Assembly: GCA_022579005.1 (NCBI GenBank) | Contig: MU401609.1 | Coordinates: 31,609 to 95,608 of the forward strand | Origin: Poronia punctata | Lineage: Eukaryota > Ascomycota > Sordariomycetes > Xylariales > Xylariaceae | DNA length: 64,000 bases | Direction: 5' to 3' | Shown here: positions 47,414 to 60,759 of the stretch, in pieces | Position numbering within the stretch: the first letter of the stretch is position 1 | Layout: every line of letters begins with the position of its first letter | The notes under the pieces: model-generated | Told to the model about the DNA's origin: nothing | What the model saw: the letters and a program-made list of their open reading frames with translations, nothing else | Databases searched by the model: none | Made by a program: the position numbers and the translations under genes

Positions 47414-47826
47414 ACTGAAGGCGGAGAGCTCAGAGATCGGGGGACAATGCTCCTCGAATGGTATAGGGGTAGGAATAGGTTGCAGTATGATGTCCGGTCG
47501 ATGTTGGGTAGGACCCGCTCGAGGTTGGCTTCGGTGTAGTAGGGCACGTCGCGAGGAGATAAGAAGGTACAGATAGTATCAAACAGTGGGCGTCCTAGGT
47601 AGGGTAATGGGCAGTGCAGTCAGGCGTCGTCGATGACCGGTTTTTGCTGGTTGTCGGTGGTTGTTGAATGTATCCGGTTAGGCGGCAGTCGTACTGCTAA
47701 TAACAGGGCGCGTAGTAGGTGTCTGGTTGGTGTGGGCTTCCACTTGTACGTGTACGAGTACATTCAGACTAGGCAGGTTAGGTTATTTAGTATTAGTAGT
47801 TGTAAACCTCCAACTATAATCATAAG
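47414..47826 (-). promoter_or_regulatory. SFT2 upstream region bounded by a transposon
   Basis: Only 413 bases of normal DNA separate the SFT2 start codon from the target duplication of the AT-rich element. The promoter and leader are therefore either confined to this stretch or extend into the mutated element. No specific promoter element is recognised. Confidence 0.6.
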
Positions 47827-47839
47827 ATCAGCCAGCCTT
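47827..47839. repeat. Left copy of 13-bp target-site duplication
   Basis: ATCAGCCAGCCTT, repeated exactly at 54352-54364. The length fits non-LTR (target-primed) integration rather than LTR or DNA transposons. Confidence 0.75.
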
Positions 47840-47840
47840 T

Positions 47841-47864
47841 ATTAATTAATTAATTAATTAATAG
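47841..47864 (-). repeat. (TTAA)n tail at element 3' end
   Basis: Five or so tandem TTAA units directly inside the left target duplication. This is interpreted as the 3' tail of the minus-strand element. Confidence 0.75.
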
Positions 47865-47882
47865 TGTTTAACGTCTAGGGGG

Positions 47883-47899
47883 TAGCTGCATAGCAGCTA
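47883..47899 (-). other. Hairpin near element 3' end
   Basis: A perfect 7-bp stem (TAGCTGC / GCAGCTA) with a 3-base loop, about 20 bases inside the simple-repeat tail. Some LINE reverse transcriptases recognise a hairpin next to a short-repeat tail; here it is only a structural observation. Confidence 0.55.
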
Positions 47900-50800
47900 T
47901 CCTAGCTTCCTAAAAAGCATAAAACGTAATAAGCTAACCTAAATAAAACAATGCTAACTTTACTTAGCTTATAGCTTTATAAATTTTTACTAGCTTATGC
48001 TTACTTTTTTTTAAAGCATTAAACTTATTATATTTTATTAAAGTTGCTTTTTATTATATAGTTTTTTTATTTTTTAGTTTTTACTTTAGTTTTTTTTATT
48101 ATAGCTAGCTTTGCGCTAGCTTTATTATTATAGCTTTAAAAAGTATTTAAAGTTGTTAGCTATAAGCTAATAATTTTACTTTTATTGCTAAAAGTATATT
48201 GTTTTTATTGTTTTTTTTTATTGTTTTTTTTTGTTTTAATACCCTTTATTATTTTCTTTTTTTAGCAAAGGCCTTTTTCTTTTAAGCAGCTTTTTTATTT
48301 TTTATTATTACTTTTAAAAAAAAGCTAAAACACTATATACTTTAGCTTTTTTTTTTTTTTTTTTTATAAGCAATATGCTAGCTTATATAGCATAATTATT
48401 ATTTTTTAAATAAAAAGCAAATATTAATAAAGTATTTAATAGCTTTATAAAACTTTTAAAATTTGTTTAAGTTTTTTAGTAGCTATATTTAATATTTTGC
48501 TTTATTTAGTACGCTTTAAAAAGCTTTATTATATATATATATTAGCAAGCTATTTTTTACTTATAGCTTATTATTATGCTTTAGTTTTAGTTTAAGTAAC
48601 GTTAGCTACTTATATATTAAGTAGCATATTGCTTTATAATATATTATATATTATAGCAACTTTACTTTATTATTTTACTACTTTTTTTTTTATAAATATA
48701 ATATATTTTAGCTTTTTTATATTTAAACTTATTATAATACTATTTATAATTTTTATAAGTTAATAAATAAGCTAAATATTTATTAAATAGTATTTAAAGC
48801 ATGCTTAGCGCTTTTAAATATTTTTTAAGCTAATATTTAACTTTAGCTGCTATATAAGCAAGTAACTTTTTTATTTTTATATTTTTTTTATTTTATATAG
48901 TTTATAAAAAATTGTTTTTTTACTAAGCAGTTACTTAATTTTATATTTTTTGCTATTTTATTATTTTAATTTTAAATACTATTAAGCTTAAAAAGTTTAA
49001 GTTAAAATTTTTTATTTTTATAGCTTATTTTGCTAGTTTATTTATTTATTTATTATTTTATATATTTATATATTTAAAGTATTATTTTAGCTTAGCTTTA
49101 GTTTATTTTATTAGTTAATATATTTAAATAAATACTATTTATAAAGTTTTTAGCGCATTTTTTTATATATACTAAAGCGTAGTAGTATTATTTATATATA
49201 CTATTATATTGAAATTTAAGTAAAGCTTTTTAGCTTTTTATAAGCTTTTTAATAGTTTTACTTTTTTAATATTAAATATATTAAAGTAATTATTTAAGCT
49301 TTTACTTTTTTTTACTACTTTTTTTATATTTTTATAAACTATATAATTATAATTAACTTTATTACTGCTAATTTTAAAGCTATTTAAAAATACTATAATA
49401 TTAAAAACTAACTTTTTATTAAACTACTTTTAAAATATTTTAATTATATTTTTTTTTAAAAGCTTATATATTAAGTTAACTTATAACCTAGCTAGGTAGC
49501 ATAGTAAGTATAATATAAGCTAAGCTATAGCTAGCAATAAACTTGCTTTAAGCTATATATTTATAATAAAAAACTAAATTTACTTTATTTTTTATTTTTG
49601 CTTAATTTTAATTAGCTTTGCTTTTATTGCTAAAAAATAATTTTTTAAAATTATTTATATTTAGTAAGCAAAGCATAGCTTTACTTTATTTAATATTAGT
49701 TATATTATAAAAGGTTTACTATTTATAAAAAGCGTTAAGTTAAATTAAGTTTTTTATATTAGTAGCACTTTTTTAGCTACTTTAATTATAGCTTATTATA
49801 TTAAGTTTATATAATTTTTAACTTTTATATTTATTTTTATAAGTTTGCTAGCTTTATATTAAGCTAGCTTTATTTTATTTTTATACTAAACCTTGCTATT
49901 ATAAAGTAATAATAGCATTAGTATAGTTTACGCTACTTTATATAATATTATTATTAAAAGCTTTTTTTTTATAGCTATTAATATTTTAATATAATTAAAA
50001 ATATATATACTAATAGCTACTTACTTTTTTATATAATATTTAAAAAATAGTTTTTAGTTTAGCTAAACTTTAAGCTATTATAGTGCTAGCTTTAACTTTT
50101 ATAAAGCTTATGCTATAGTTTTTTTATATTTTAAAAGCTTTAATAATATTAAATATATTATTTTAGCTAAAATATTAATGCTTAAGTTTATAATTTTGCG
50201 TTTTTTTATAAAGTAAATTATTTTTATTTTTTTTAAAGCAAAAAAGATTTTATTATTTTTTTTATAATTTAAAATATGCTTAACTTTTTATTAAGCTTTT
50301 TTTATGCTTTTGTTTATATTATTAGCTATAATAAAAATGCTTATATTATTAGCATACTTTTATTAGTATAAGCTTTTATTTAGTAGTTTAGCTATATAAA
50401 ACATATATAGTATAAGTAATTAAAGTAAGCTTTATAAAGTTTTATACTTTTAATTTTATATTTTTATTATGTTTTTTTTTAACTTAATATATAAGCGCTA
50501 TTTTATAAAAAAGTTTTTAGCTAGCTTTATTACTTAAAGTAGCTAACTTTATAATATTATATAATATAATAGCTATTGCTTATATAATATATTAAAAGCT
50601 TTTTATATATTTAAAATAACTAATATAACTTTTTTTTTTTTATTAATACTAAGTTTACTTTATATATAAAGCTAGTAACTAGGTTTATAGCTAACTTTAT
50701 AAATATTGCTTTTATATATTAAAAGCTAATTAGCTTAGCTTATAAGCTAACTTATACTATTTACCTAGCTACTAATTTTTTATATTTTTTATTAATATAA

Positions 50801-53800
50801 AAAAATAATATTATAAGCTTAAATAATTAAAACGTTATAAAATTTATTTTGCTTAGCTTAAGGATTATTATTATTTATGCTACTTTTTAAGCTTTTAAAA
50901 AATAGCTTATATAAATTTTTTTTTTTTAAAACTTAATAATATTTATTAATATATGCTTAGTAAGTTATTATTACTTTAGCTATAATATTGTTTTTTTTAA
51001 TAAAATAAATTTAACTTTATATATAAAATAGTTTATTTTTTTTAAAATAATTTTTATAAACTATAGTAAATATTTTAGCTTTAAAAGCATATTGTTTATA
51101 AAATTATTATTAGCGCTATATTTTTTAAATATTTTTTATATAAGTGTTAAGCTTTATTTAAGCTTTGCTTAATTAGCTTTTTTATATTTAAATTTTTTTA
51201 AAAAAGCATTTATAGCTTTGCTTTAAGCTTATATTATTTAATAAGCGCATATAAGTTTTTATTTATTTTTACTTTATTAATATATTTACTTTAATATTTT
51301 TTTTAGCTTATTAAACTATTATAAAAAAAGCTTTATACTTTATTATTATATTTTTATTTTTTACTTTATTAGCTATTTAAGCTTTTTTAGCTTGCTTTAA
51401 GTTATTATAAGCTAGTTTATATATATTTATTTACTAAAGTGCTAATTTTTTTTTAATTTTATACTAAGTATTTACTATTTAAATTGCTTTTATTAAAATG
51501 CTTATAAGCTTTTTTGCTATACTTTTTATATTGTTTAATTTTTAATATTAATAATGTTTAAAAAAAAAGTACTATATTTACTACTAAGTTAGCTAGCTTT
51601 TTAAGCTTTAATTTTTTAATTTTTTACTTATACTACTTTAGTAAAGCCTTTTTTTTAAAAAAAAAAGTACTACGTATAGTAAATAATAATTAAAGCTTAA
51701 TATATATTTATAATTAAAGTTTATATTAGTAAATAATATATTAAAAAAAAGTAAATTAATAATGTAGCTATTTTTATATATAGCAATTTTAAGCTAATTA
51801 ATATATAATATATTAAACTAAGTAAACTATAAAGCTAGTTTATTATTACTTTTTTAAAAAACTAACTTTAATTTTTAGTTTATATATTTTATATTAATAT
51901 TTTTAGCTATAAAGTAATTTTATAGCAGCTTTAGTAAGCATAAGTACTATAGCACTTTTTTTATTTAAAGTGCTTTATAGTAGTTTAGTAAAGCAAACTT
52001 ATTAATATTTATTTATAATAAGTTTTTAAAAGCTATAAGCTTATATAGCATAGCTTTTAGCCTTACTTTTTTTTTTATATAAATTATAACTTAAAGTTTA
52101 GTTTTTTTTAAGTTTTAATATTTTAAAAAAGTATATATAGTATATTTTAAGTATATTTATATTTATATATAAATAAGTATAAAAACCTATAGCTTTTATA
52201 CTATTATAACGTTTATTTTTTTTTTAATATTTTTTAAAAAAAGCAATATATACTAGCTAAAACCTTTATACGTTATATACTTTAATACGCAAATTTTTTA
52301 ATATCTTAGCTAGCTTATAATGTTTTTTTTTATTAAGCATTTAATATTAGTTTAAACTAGTTAAGCATAAGTATAGGTTATAAAAACGCTATACTATATA
52401 TTTATATAAGCTATTAATTTAATATAGCTTTAGTATTATTAGTATATAATTTAATAACTTTGTTTATAACTATTTTTATTTTTATAATTATTATAATAGT
52501 GCTAGTATTACTTTTGCTATTTTTATTATTTTAGCTTTTTTAAGTATTTAAAAAGTTTATTTTTTTAAGCTAGTTTTTTGCAGTGCTTTATTATTGTTTT
52601 GCTTTTTAGCTAAAATTTTTACTATTATATTTATTTTATTTTAGTTATTGTTTTTTTTTAAAGCTTAGTACTAGTTTATAAAAAAAGCAGCAAGCACTTA
52701 AGCATTTACTAACGCTGCTTTTTTTTACTTAATAACTTAAATAAGCTTAAGCTATTTTATATTAGTACTAGCACTTTTATTTAAATTAAAAAATACTAGG
52801 TTTACTAAGTTTGCTATTATTATAAATAGTTTATTTTTATTTTTATATTATTTATTATTAGCTTTTTATACTATAGCTAGCTACTTTTTTAATAGCGCTA
52901 TTATTTATTAGCTTGCTTTTTTTTAGCTTAGTAAAGCAATTTAAGTAGCTAGCTTAATAAAGCTTAAAGCAATTTATATAGTATAATAGTTTTTTATATT
53001 TGCTTAGTTTATATTTATTTAGTTTATTACTATAATTATAGTAATAGTACGCTTTAAAGCAGTACTAAGCTAAGTAAAACTTTTAACAACTTAAGCTTTA
53101 TTTTTTATATTTAATAATAAAAAGCTTTTTATTAATTTGCTTAGCTAGCTAGCTAGTTAAAAATAGCTAAAAGCTTTTTATTAAGTATTTAAAAAATATA
53201 ATCTAGTTTTATATAATAATAATAATATTAATATTTTTATATAAAAAGTATATGTTTACTAGATTATGCTTTATTTATATATTTTTTTAACTAGTTTAGT
53301 AGTTATATTTGCTAGTTATTGCTATATAATATTAAAAAAAAATATAAGCATGCTACTAATAATATATATAACTTATTTTTTTAATAGTTTAATTTTTTTT
53401 ACTATTAAAGCTTTTATAATAATAGCTTTTTATTTATTATTTATAAGCTTATTATAAATAATAAAGCTAATTATTTTAATTATTTATTTAGTTTAAATAT
53501 ATTAAAAGTTAACAATTTTTATAAGCTAGATTTTTAGTTTTTTAATAAAAGCTATATAAGTTATATAAAGCTTTTTTTAGTAAATTAGTTTTTTAAAAGT
53601 AACTTTAACTAAAATTTTAAAATTTTTAATATTTAATAGCTTTAAGCAAGCTTTAAAAAACGCTATAAAAATAAAAGATCTAGCAAGCTTTACTACTTTT
53701 TAAAGTGCTATATTACTAGCTAATAAAATAAAGTAAGCTATAATAACGTAAAATTTAGTTAATTTAAAAGCTTTTATTAAAGCTTTACTATAATAAGTTA

Positions 53801-54351
53801 ATTATAAACGTTTAAATAATATTATTAGTTTTATAGTATATATAAATACTACTATATTTAAGTAGTAGCTAACTTTTTTAATAAAGTTTTAAGCTACTTA
53901 CTTTTATATTGTTTAATTAAACTTATTAAATAAAGTTATAAATTTATTTAAAGTATTAATTAGCTTTATAAAAACTTTTTTTTATATTTTAATAAAGTAT
54001 TAAGCTTTTATAAAATGCTTTATTACTATATTTTAAAAAGCAATATTTTAAAATATAGCGTTTTTTTTAAATATTATTTTTAAAAACAAAAAATTATTAT
54101 TAATTTTTACTTTTTTACGCTATAAGTTTACTATAAATAAAGTAGCAAGCTTTGTTTACTTAATAAACTATAGCTTAAAAATAATAGCTAAGCACTATAG
54201 CATTTATAGTCCTATTATTAGCAAATTTTTACTATATACTAACGCAAGCTAATTAAAATATAAAAATCTACAAAAATTAGGTCTTTTTAATTAATTAGCC
54301 AATTAAAGCCAAGGATTCTAAAAACAAAAAATAAAATTAGAGGGAAGGTTA

Positions 54352-54364
54352 ATCAGCCAGCCTT
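54352..54364. repeat. Right copy of 13-bp target-site duplication
   Basis: An exact second copy of ATCAGCCAGCCTT, immediately right of the AT-rich block, where normal GC content resumes. Confidence 0.75.
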
Positions 54365-57300
54365 CAAGCCTTTGATTGGCTGAATTATATCTTGGCTGCC
54401 CAGACGCTTATCGATTGTCTGCTTATCAAGTTGCCAGATGGTTAGGAGCCAAATCTCCGATAAGTGGTTCGTGCACACGGGCGCGGACCGTTGCAATCGG
54501 CCGGGAAGTTTAAATAGGCACCAAGGTTCCACTGTATCCGTCTGATAATACTTCAAACGTTAGGGTCTCTTGGCCGTCTTCGTACTTTAATGGGTTTGAA
54601 ACATGGCATGTGGCTTCCAGCATCGAGGCTAATTACTGAACTATGTGCACGCGCATACCTCTAGGTTCCCTTTTTAAACACTTACTTGCTAAGTACCTAG
54701 TCAGGGCAGGTACGCTGCATCTGCTGCAGGTGGTGCTGTTGCCCACCACTGTACCCTTGGGCTTCAAGCCCGGAAGTCAAATTTCAACGCGGGGCAGACA
54801 AAGTACTGCGAAATGTTCTGCCGGAGGTAGGTATTTGGAGTAAACATGCACAAAGTTGATTGAAAAGGTTGCCTCAATCGCGCGCCTCTCTGTAGTGCTA
54901 GTGCAGAAGGTGGTTGCTCCATATTGAGACAACCATACCTCTTCTTAACATGCATATATATCTTGTTCTGTTGCCAACGGCTACGTCATCGTAATGAGCG
55001 CCATCCGGACCACACTACTAGGTTGGGCTACTCGATCTAGAGATGCTAATAAGATATCGTGCACTGTGCTAGTCAGGCGCGATCTCATTCCTACATTCAC
55101 ATAACATTCAGTGTAGGCAGTCCCTAACCTAAGGGAGAGATGCGCTGCCCTGGCACTTTAAGCTTGCCTGCTGTAGTTAATCTACCTACCTTACTTACTT
55201 AATTCGATTCGATGCCGCCCATGCTTTCTGCATACATACATATACATGTGGTTCTGATCTGATCTCCTCAAGGGCTGCCGTGTATCCCGACTGTAATTCG
55301 TCCAAGGTGAGGATCACCTCGATAACTTTCACCTGCGACTCGTATCCGAGGCTAGTACCTATGCTGTGCATTGCCGGCATCAACAACGCTACTCTAGCGA
55401 TTCCGATGTGACGGCAGGGTTCGTGCATGACGCACGGCGGTGGCGGCGGCGGCAAAACCACCATTGAGGTCTCTGGAAAGGAGTTGGTTAGAACCCAGTT
55501 TCTCTCAGTCAATGGCAACATAGTATGTAGGTTCGATGGGATTTATGCATGCTGCACGAGGAGACAGATAGCTACATAATACGTAGTATGAACTTTCACC
55601 TAAACCCAAACCGAAATTTGGGACTCGAAAAGTTGGTTCGGTCTCTATCCCATGGACACACCATTATACCAAAGACCGTTGATATCCCGTGACACAGCGG
55701 ATATTCTAGGCTTGACTCGTGTAGTCGGTCTTTACCTGTTATTCAAGTTACTTTCTTCCCTTCCTCCCTCTGTTGTAACAGTGCCTATCTTTGTCGAATA
55801 AGTTAACCCCCCACGCTCCGGCACTGCATCCGATCTTCTAGCGATTGGCTTGCTGTGCATGTGAGTCTAGGTTGCGTTGCGCGCGGAGACATGCTCGGCA
55901 AGCTTGACAAGCTTGACAGGAGGGGATAGACGATCACTGTCGGTATGCGGCATCTCCCAAATCCACGCTTGTGCAGCTGCATTTCATTTGACTAAGGAAA
56001 TGCTCCGTTTCGTTACATCAAGCTATCACGGACAAGACCGTTGTGACTGGGTCTTGCGTTAAAATGAACCACACAGGCATGAAGATCTGCCTACCCCTCC
56101 GATGCGCCTCCCCCAGATAGCTCTTCTACTGCCCCTCATTCTAGTCTATGCATGGGTAGGTCTCATACTAGACTAGGAAGTATCGATCCGAGTAAAAGTG
56201 CTGCTAGGTAAGTACTGTGGCTACATTCTATGCGAGGTTTCACAGACGCCGCTGCCGCAGACTTAATATCTCCCCCGGGTCTTGTCGTTTGACGTTGGAG
56301 AAGAAACACGCCGGTGGAAGAAACAGAGGGAAGTCTAAGAAGCTAACCGCTGTAGGTATCGTGGTGTGGATAGTTGTGTTCACTAAATTGAATAGAACAA
56401 GGTAAATACCTACAGTCTACAGATAATTAATAGGAAGAGTGGTAATACGCCATACTGTGGCTACATCGATATATCATATCCTGGTGGAGTTAATACCTAG
56501 AGCTATGCCAAACGCGACACTCGGCGTTTTATTTCAGCCGACGCGTTTGCCTGCTGGATAAGCCACTTTCGGCGCGTTATCGTAAATGATACATTTATCT
56601 CCGGGTATCTACTTGACCCGAATCACGCAACCCTAACCCAACCAAGAGTTCAGGATGGGGGGCATGTTTCAAGCAAAAGGCACGAATAGTATGTTTCTTC
56701 TATCCTGGGGAGGTTCCATATCCTATCGTCATGGCATGTAATTATATCTGCACGATCCCTGATCGGACGGGAAGCGGGTGCCTTGCGCAAGCGACGGCTT
56801 TCTCATCTTTACTCTCTCTGTCGCGGCAGACTGGTCGGCCGGTCTTGACCTGTTCAAGTCGCGCCACAGGTTGCCCCCGGACAGGGGTTGGAAGAGTGAC
56901 TGAGTGAGTCAGATGGGAAGGGGCTTGTCCATATTTCCAAGACTCGATTCTGCACAAATACTAATACTACGCTGAACGGATGTGTCGGACAGCTCGGTCA
57001 GTTTTCAGAAATCCCATGTTTCCCTGCTCTTCTTCCCACTTGGCGCCCTCCTCTCGTCTTTACCATGCCCCCATAGTAGGCAGATGGGGAGGGAGTTGGT
57101 TGCGTAGGCTAAGGCAGAGGGGGGTGGCATCGTGTCTTACCCAATGAGGGTTGGCTGACTTCGAACTGTGTCACGAGTCTAAGTGCCGCCCCCCTCCAGT
57201 GCCCATGAACCCACCCTTGCCAGTATGTGATTATTGCGATAAGATAGTGCTGTGGCTTTAATATCCAGATGAAGTATCGACAAACCTGGCGGAGGAGCAT

Positions 57301-60300
57301 CGTATTTCCCCTTCACCACACCATTCCCCCCCTACACACCACCACAACCAATACGCACCACACCACCCATTTCTGGACTATTCAGTATCGAGCTATTGAG
57401 AGTCAGGAGACGCAGAGACCTGTCATGTACACTGCGTTGCTTAGAAGAGATAGATGTGCAAGTTGGGATGGGTCTCTATAGTGGGGGGGGGGGGGGGGGT
57501 TGGACGGCGAATATACAGTATATCAGCATGCCCAAGCAGAGCGGCCAGGAGATGTGTGTAAGAATATAAAAAGACATTATGACCTCTCATGGACCAGTAA
57601 GGATGGAACCTTCTTGCTTGATGCTCTTTAGTTTATCTATCTATCATTGCCGCGTTTGAAACTGCTCATCTTAACCAACTCTCCTATTCCTGAGTACTGT
57701 TTGTTCACGACTAGGTAGCTTACCTACTCGATCCTGCCTTTCTCAAGTGCAGGTCGCATTAACAATATCAACCAACACACTTCAACATTTTGATATAAAG
57801 ACACAAGACATCACGCATCACTAAGCTCGCCGAACAGTACTTCGAGTCGACCAAGTGCGTATATTGGTGAGTCGGCCCAGCGCGACTACCTAAGAAGAGG
57901 ACAGTCCCAATTTACTAACTGCGTATAATAAGCATTCTGGCGGCTATTTCCGAGTGTAGGCCCTGCACATCAGCTACCTTTGTCGGTGCCTTAGGAATAC
58001 GAGGATAAAGTCCGCAGTACGCGACTTACATGGACTCCATTATTTGTGATACTTCGACATACTTGACACCCCCAGCCACCTTAGCAACCTCTCCTCGAAG
58101 GAAGATCGGACCACCCAAGTCTCATAACGAAGGAACCGTCACGGACTGGAGGAGGCCTTGTTCTGGAAGGCAAACAGCTCGAAGTTAATCGAGCCACGGA
58201 CGATATCACAGTGACGGACGTCCTTGACGCCCGCGCGGGGTCCAAGATCTCTAGCTGGGCGTAAATATCGAAAGGCGGCTTCCGGCTTGCTATCCCAAAC
58301 GGAAGGGGAGCTAACGCCTGGACCTCGAGCGTATACGAGTATATAAGCTGAGACGGTGAACGCAATCGGGAAGCCGGAGCTATCTTATCGGAGCAAGTAT
58401 CTACATCTTTCGCAGGTACCCAGGCGCCACGTATGATGTAACGTCATACCTGTCCCAGATAAGAAAGGAACTTCTCCAAGACATAACAATTACCTTCATT
58501 CCCGGTAACCTTAACCCCCCAATTCGCCAAGGGTTGTCACCTCGGCCCACATTTTTCTTGGAATAGACTCATCCAGTTGATCCTTGTGGCTCGCCAAAGA
58601 AAACCGACCAGTCCACACAGCCTAGCCCGCCTGCCCGCATCCGCCTGCCCGCGGTACCATTTACAAGTACCTACACCAAAAACTCACGGATCCTCAGATA
58701 TTTGTAAGTATCCCTCTCTGTTCTCGTCGACGACAAACTTTGATGGCTACATATCAGACCAAAGACATTTCGCACGCCACTGCAACCCACTCTTAATCTG
58801 GAATGGTGCTCACTCTGACACTATAGGACGCTCTCTACAGCCTCGTGGTATTTATTGTACCTAACCTAGAGGGCTGTTTCTAGCAGGACGGACGCAACCC
58901 GCCCGACAGCACACTTGCAGCCTCGCACTCCGGACGTAAACACCTCTTATCCCCAGGTGTTACATTCATCAACTATATTCCTCCTATACGCATTACACAG
59001 CTTCATTTGATCTCCAGTTCCTATCTGGGTTTGGATTGACTGCGGGACTATAGCCCCTCTTTCAAACCCTCTTTCAGCTCCTCCCTATATATCCCTGTGG
59101 GGGACACATGGGCGTACAATAACTGTGCCGCCCTTCCGAAATCGCATTCTTGTTAGCGATTATCGTCAGACTCTCTTTTGGCAAAACAAAAGAATCTGAT
59201 TGACTAACCAACATAGGCAAGGTAAACCTCGTTGTCTGCCTGCCCTTCAAAAAACACTCTAACGTTGTTTCAATATCCAGAAGGCTGCCTTTTGTACAAA
59301 AGCTTCTGCCTACAAGCCTCGAAGGGTCGTCGAATTGCTCGCTTACTTTGACTCGGTTACTGAGTTCTGCCGCTCAAATATTGGGGGGTTAAAGCTGAGC
59401 CGTAAGCCAAGCTACCATCGGAAAGACTAGTGGTAGTTGGCTGCAACCATCTTGCAAGCCGGGTCCCTTATTCAAGTCTACCTCGTGTGGACAGGGTCGT
59501 AAAAGTGAGTAACCACTGTGTCTAATAAAAGAAAGAAAAAAAGTGCATGCCTATTCACACGAATCTGCATCTGCATCCCACCACAACCACCCCCATACCC
59601 CTCCGTACATGCTAGGTTGCACTGCGAGGCCAAGTTTGAGAGAGCTAATAAATCGCATCTTTTACCTGTCTAGACTAGCAGCAGTCTGCATCGTCTCAAA
59701 CAATTGATTTACTCTCCTGGGGATGTCGACACCGATTTCTCTTTGATCCGAATTCAAATTTCACATTCAGCTGAGACTTTCAAGACCTCGAAAGCCCAGC
59801 CTTCTCCCACTTTTAACTCTTCTCTTATTGCTCTCAATACCCTTGCCCTTTCTCCTCGGCGCTCCAAGTTAGACCCATATACCCTCCCCCTACAGGCTAC
59901 TAACCAGCCTATCTACACCATTACTTTACCACCCAATACGCTCCAACTTGAGCGCGCGAAGAAAGGTAAGCTTCCTTACTGCTTCTAGTCTGACCTATCT
60001 CCTCATATTTCCCGTTCCCCTCCATCCCGCCATTTCTCACCTAACGACAAATACGGGACAACTGTACTTGTCGGTGCACCTGGCTCCATCCTGGCAGTGC
60101 CTACCTAGACTAGGTAGATGTTGGATTCTGTGCCACCTCCTTCCTTACCGCCTTTTATCCATCTAACTACCAAATGCGTTGGATTCATCTGGCCGGAATA
60201 CCTACTCCTTCTTCCTCTTTATCGTTTTGCCGCATTTCCCACTTGAAGTGACTCAAATTACACTTACCACGCATCTTCACAGTCGCACACTATTAACCAT

Positions 60301-60537
60301 CATTCATAGTTTTATGCGCTTTGCCACTGTCACTTCACTGTAGACAAGATCAATCGAGGCTCCGGTTAGATTGCCCACATTACTTCAGCCCACCTAACAA
60401 GAACGGAAAGGGTAGCTGTTGGACTCATCCGCCGAGCTTCCTTCTACAAATAAGTCCCTCCTCCCCTCCGCACTTTGTCGTAGCCCATAACCCACCGGCG
60501 GGTTTCAACTTGAAGACTTGCCTGGAAGCCGATCAAG
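54365..60537. other. Long intergenic region upstream of the bHLH gene
   Basis: No recognisable gene in about 6 kb of normal-GC DNA. The frames at 55195-55521, 56217-56405 and 58081-58365 match no family I know. From about 58.5 kb the plus strand becomes pyrimidine-rich, which fits the promoter and long 5' leader of the transcription-factor gene. Many short unrelated ATGs would lie in such a leader. Confidence 0.5.
57483..57499. repeat. Poly-G run (17 bases)
   Basis: Seventeen consecutive G on the plus strand, a site of possible assembly or sequencing error and of G-quadruplex formation. Confidence 0.95.
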
Positions 60538-60702
60538 GTATGTGCAAGTAGTCATTTATTCTCACACCATGTCGCATAATCATAATTGATTACTGCCGAC
60601 ATTGTTTTGTCTCACTGGTCATTCCCTGTCTGCTGGGTTGCCATACCTCTTCCCGCAAGATAGGGTTGGAGATGCGGGGCTGATTTAGTTCATTTTCTGC
60701 AG
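60538..60702 (+). other. Possible 5'-leader intron of the bHLH gene
   Basis: A donor, CAAG|GTATGT, and an acceptor, TTTTCTGCAG, lie 165 bp apart just upstream of the bHLH start codon, with a weak GCTGAT branch-like site. Leader introns are frequent in fungal regulators. Only RNA evidence could confirm it. Confidence 0.4.
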
Positions 60703-60759
60703 CATCGGTTTCTGGTACGACGAGACACCGAAGATCTTTTTTTTATCGCCCTACGCGGC

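Larger units (their letters stand above)
47840..54351 (-). mobile_element. Probable non-LTR (LINE) retrotransposon, RIP-destroyed
   Basis: A 6.5-kb AT-rich block flanked by the 13-bp direct repeat ATCAGCCAGCCTT. I found no LTR pair at its ends. The left end reads (TTAA)n on the minus strand, as expected for the simple-repeat tail of a non-LTR element inserted in minus orientation, so its 5' end is at the right. The size suits a full-length fungal Tad/L1-like element. Frames are destroyed; the only frame of 60 codons or more (53266-53457) is a low-complexity product of the AT composition. Family assignment needs homology searches. The two borders keep more G and C than the middle. Confidence 0.62.

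Noticed and set aside
53266..53457. 63-codon hydrophobic frame in the second AT block, resembling a mitochondrial membrane protein
   Set aside because: AT-saturated DNA encodes Phe/Leu/Ile/Tyr-rich chains by default. It starts at ATG but is flanked by mutated transposon DNA with no other mitochondrial feature, so nuclear mtDNA is not supported.
58081..58440. Possible decayed gene on the minus strand (frames giving INFELFAFQNK-like text)
   Set aside because: Sensible-looking stretches occur in two different frames with stops between, and I cannot tie them to a family; too weak to call a pseudogene.
59704..59988. 94-codon frame upstream of the bHLH gene, considered as a uORF
   Set aside because: Its first codon is TTG. 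The Ser/Thr/Pro-rich translation simply reflects a pyrimidine-rich leader.
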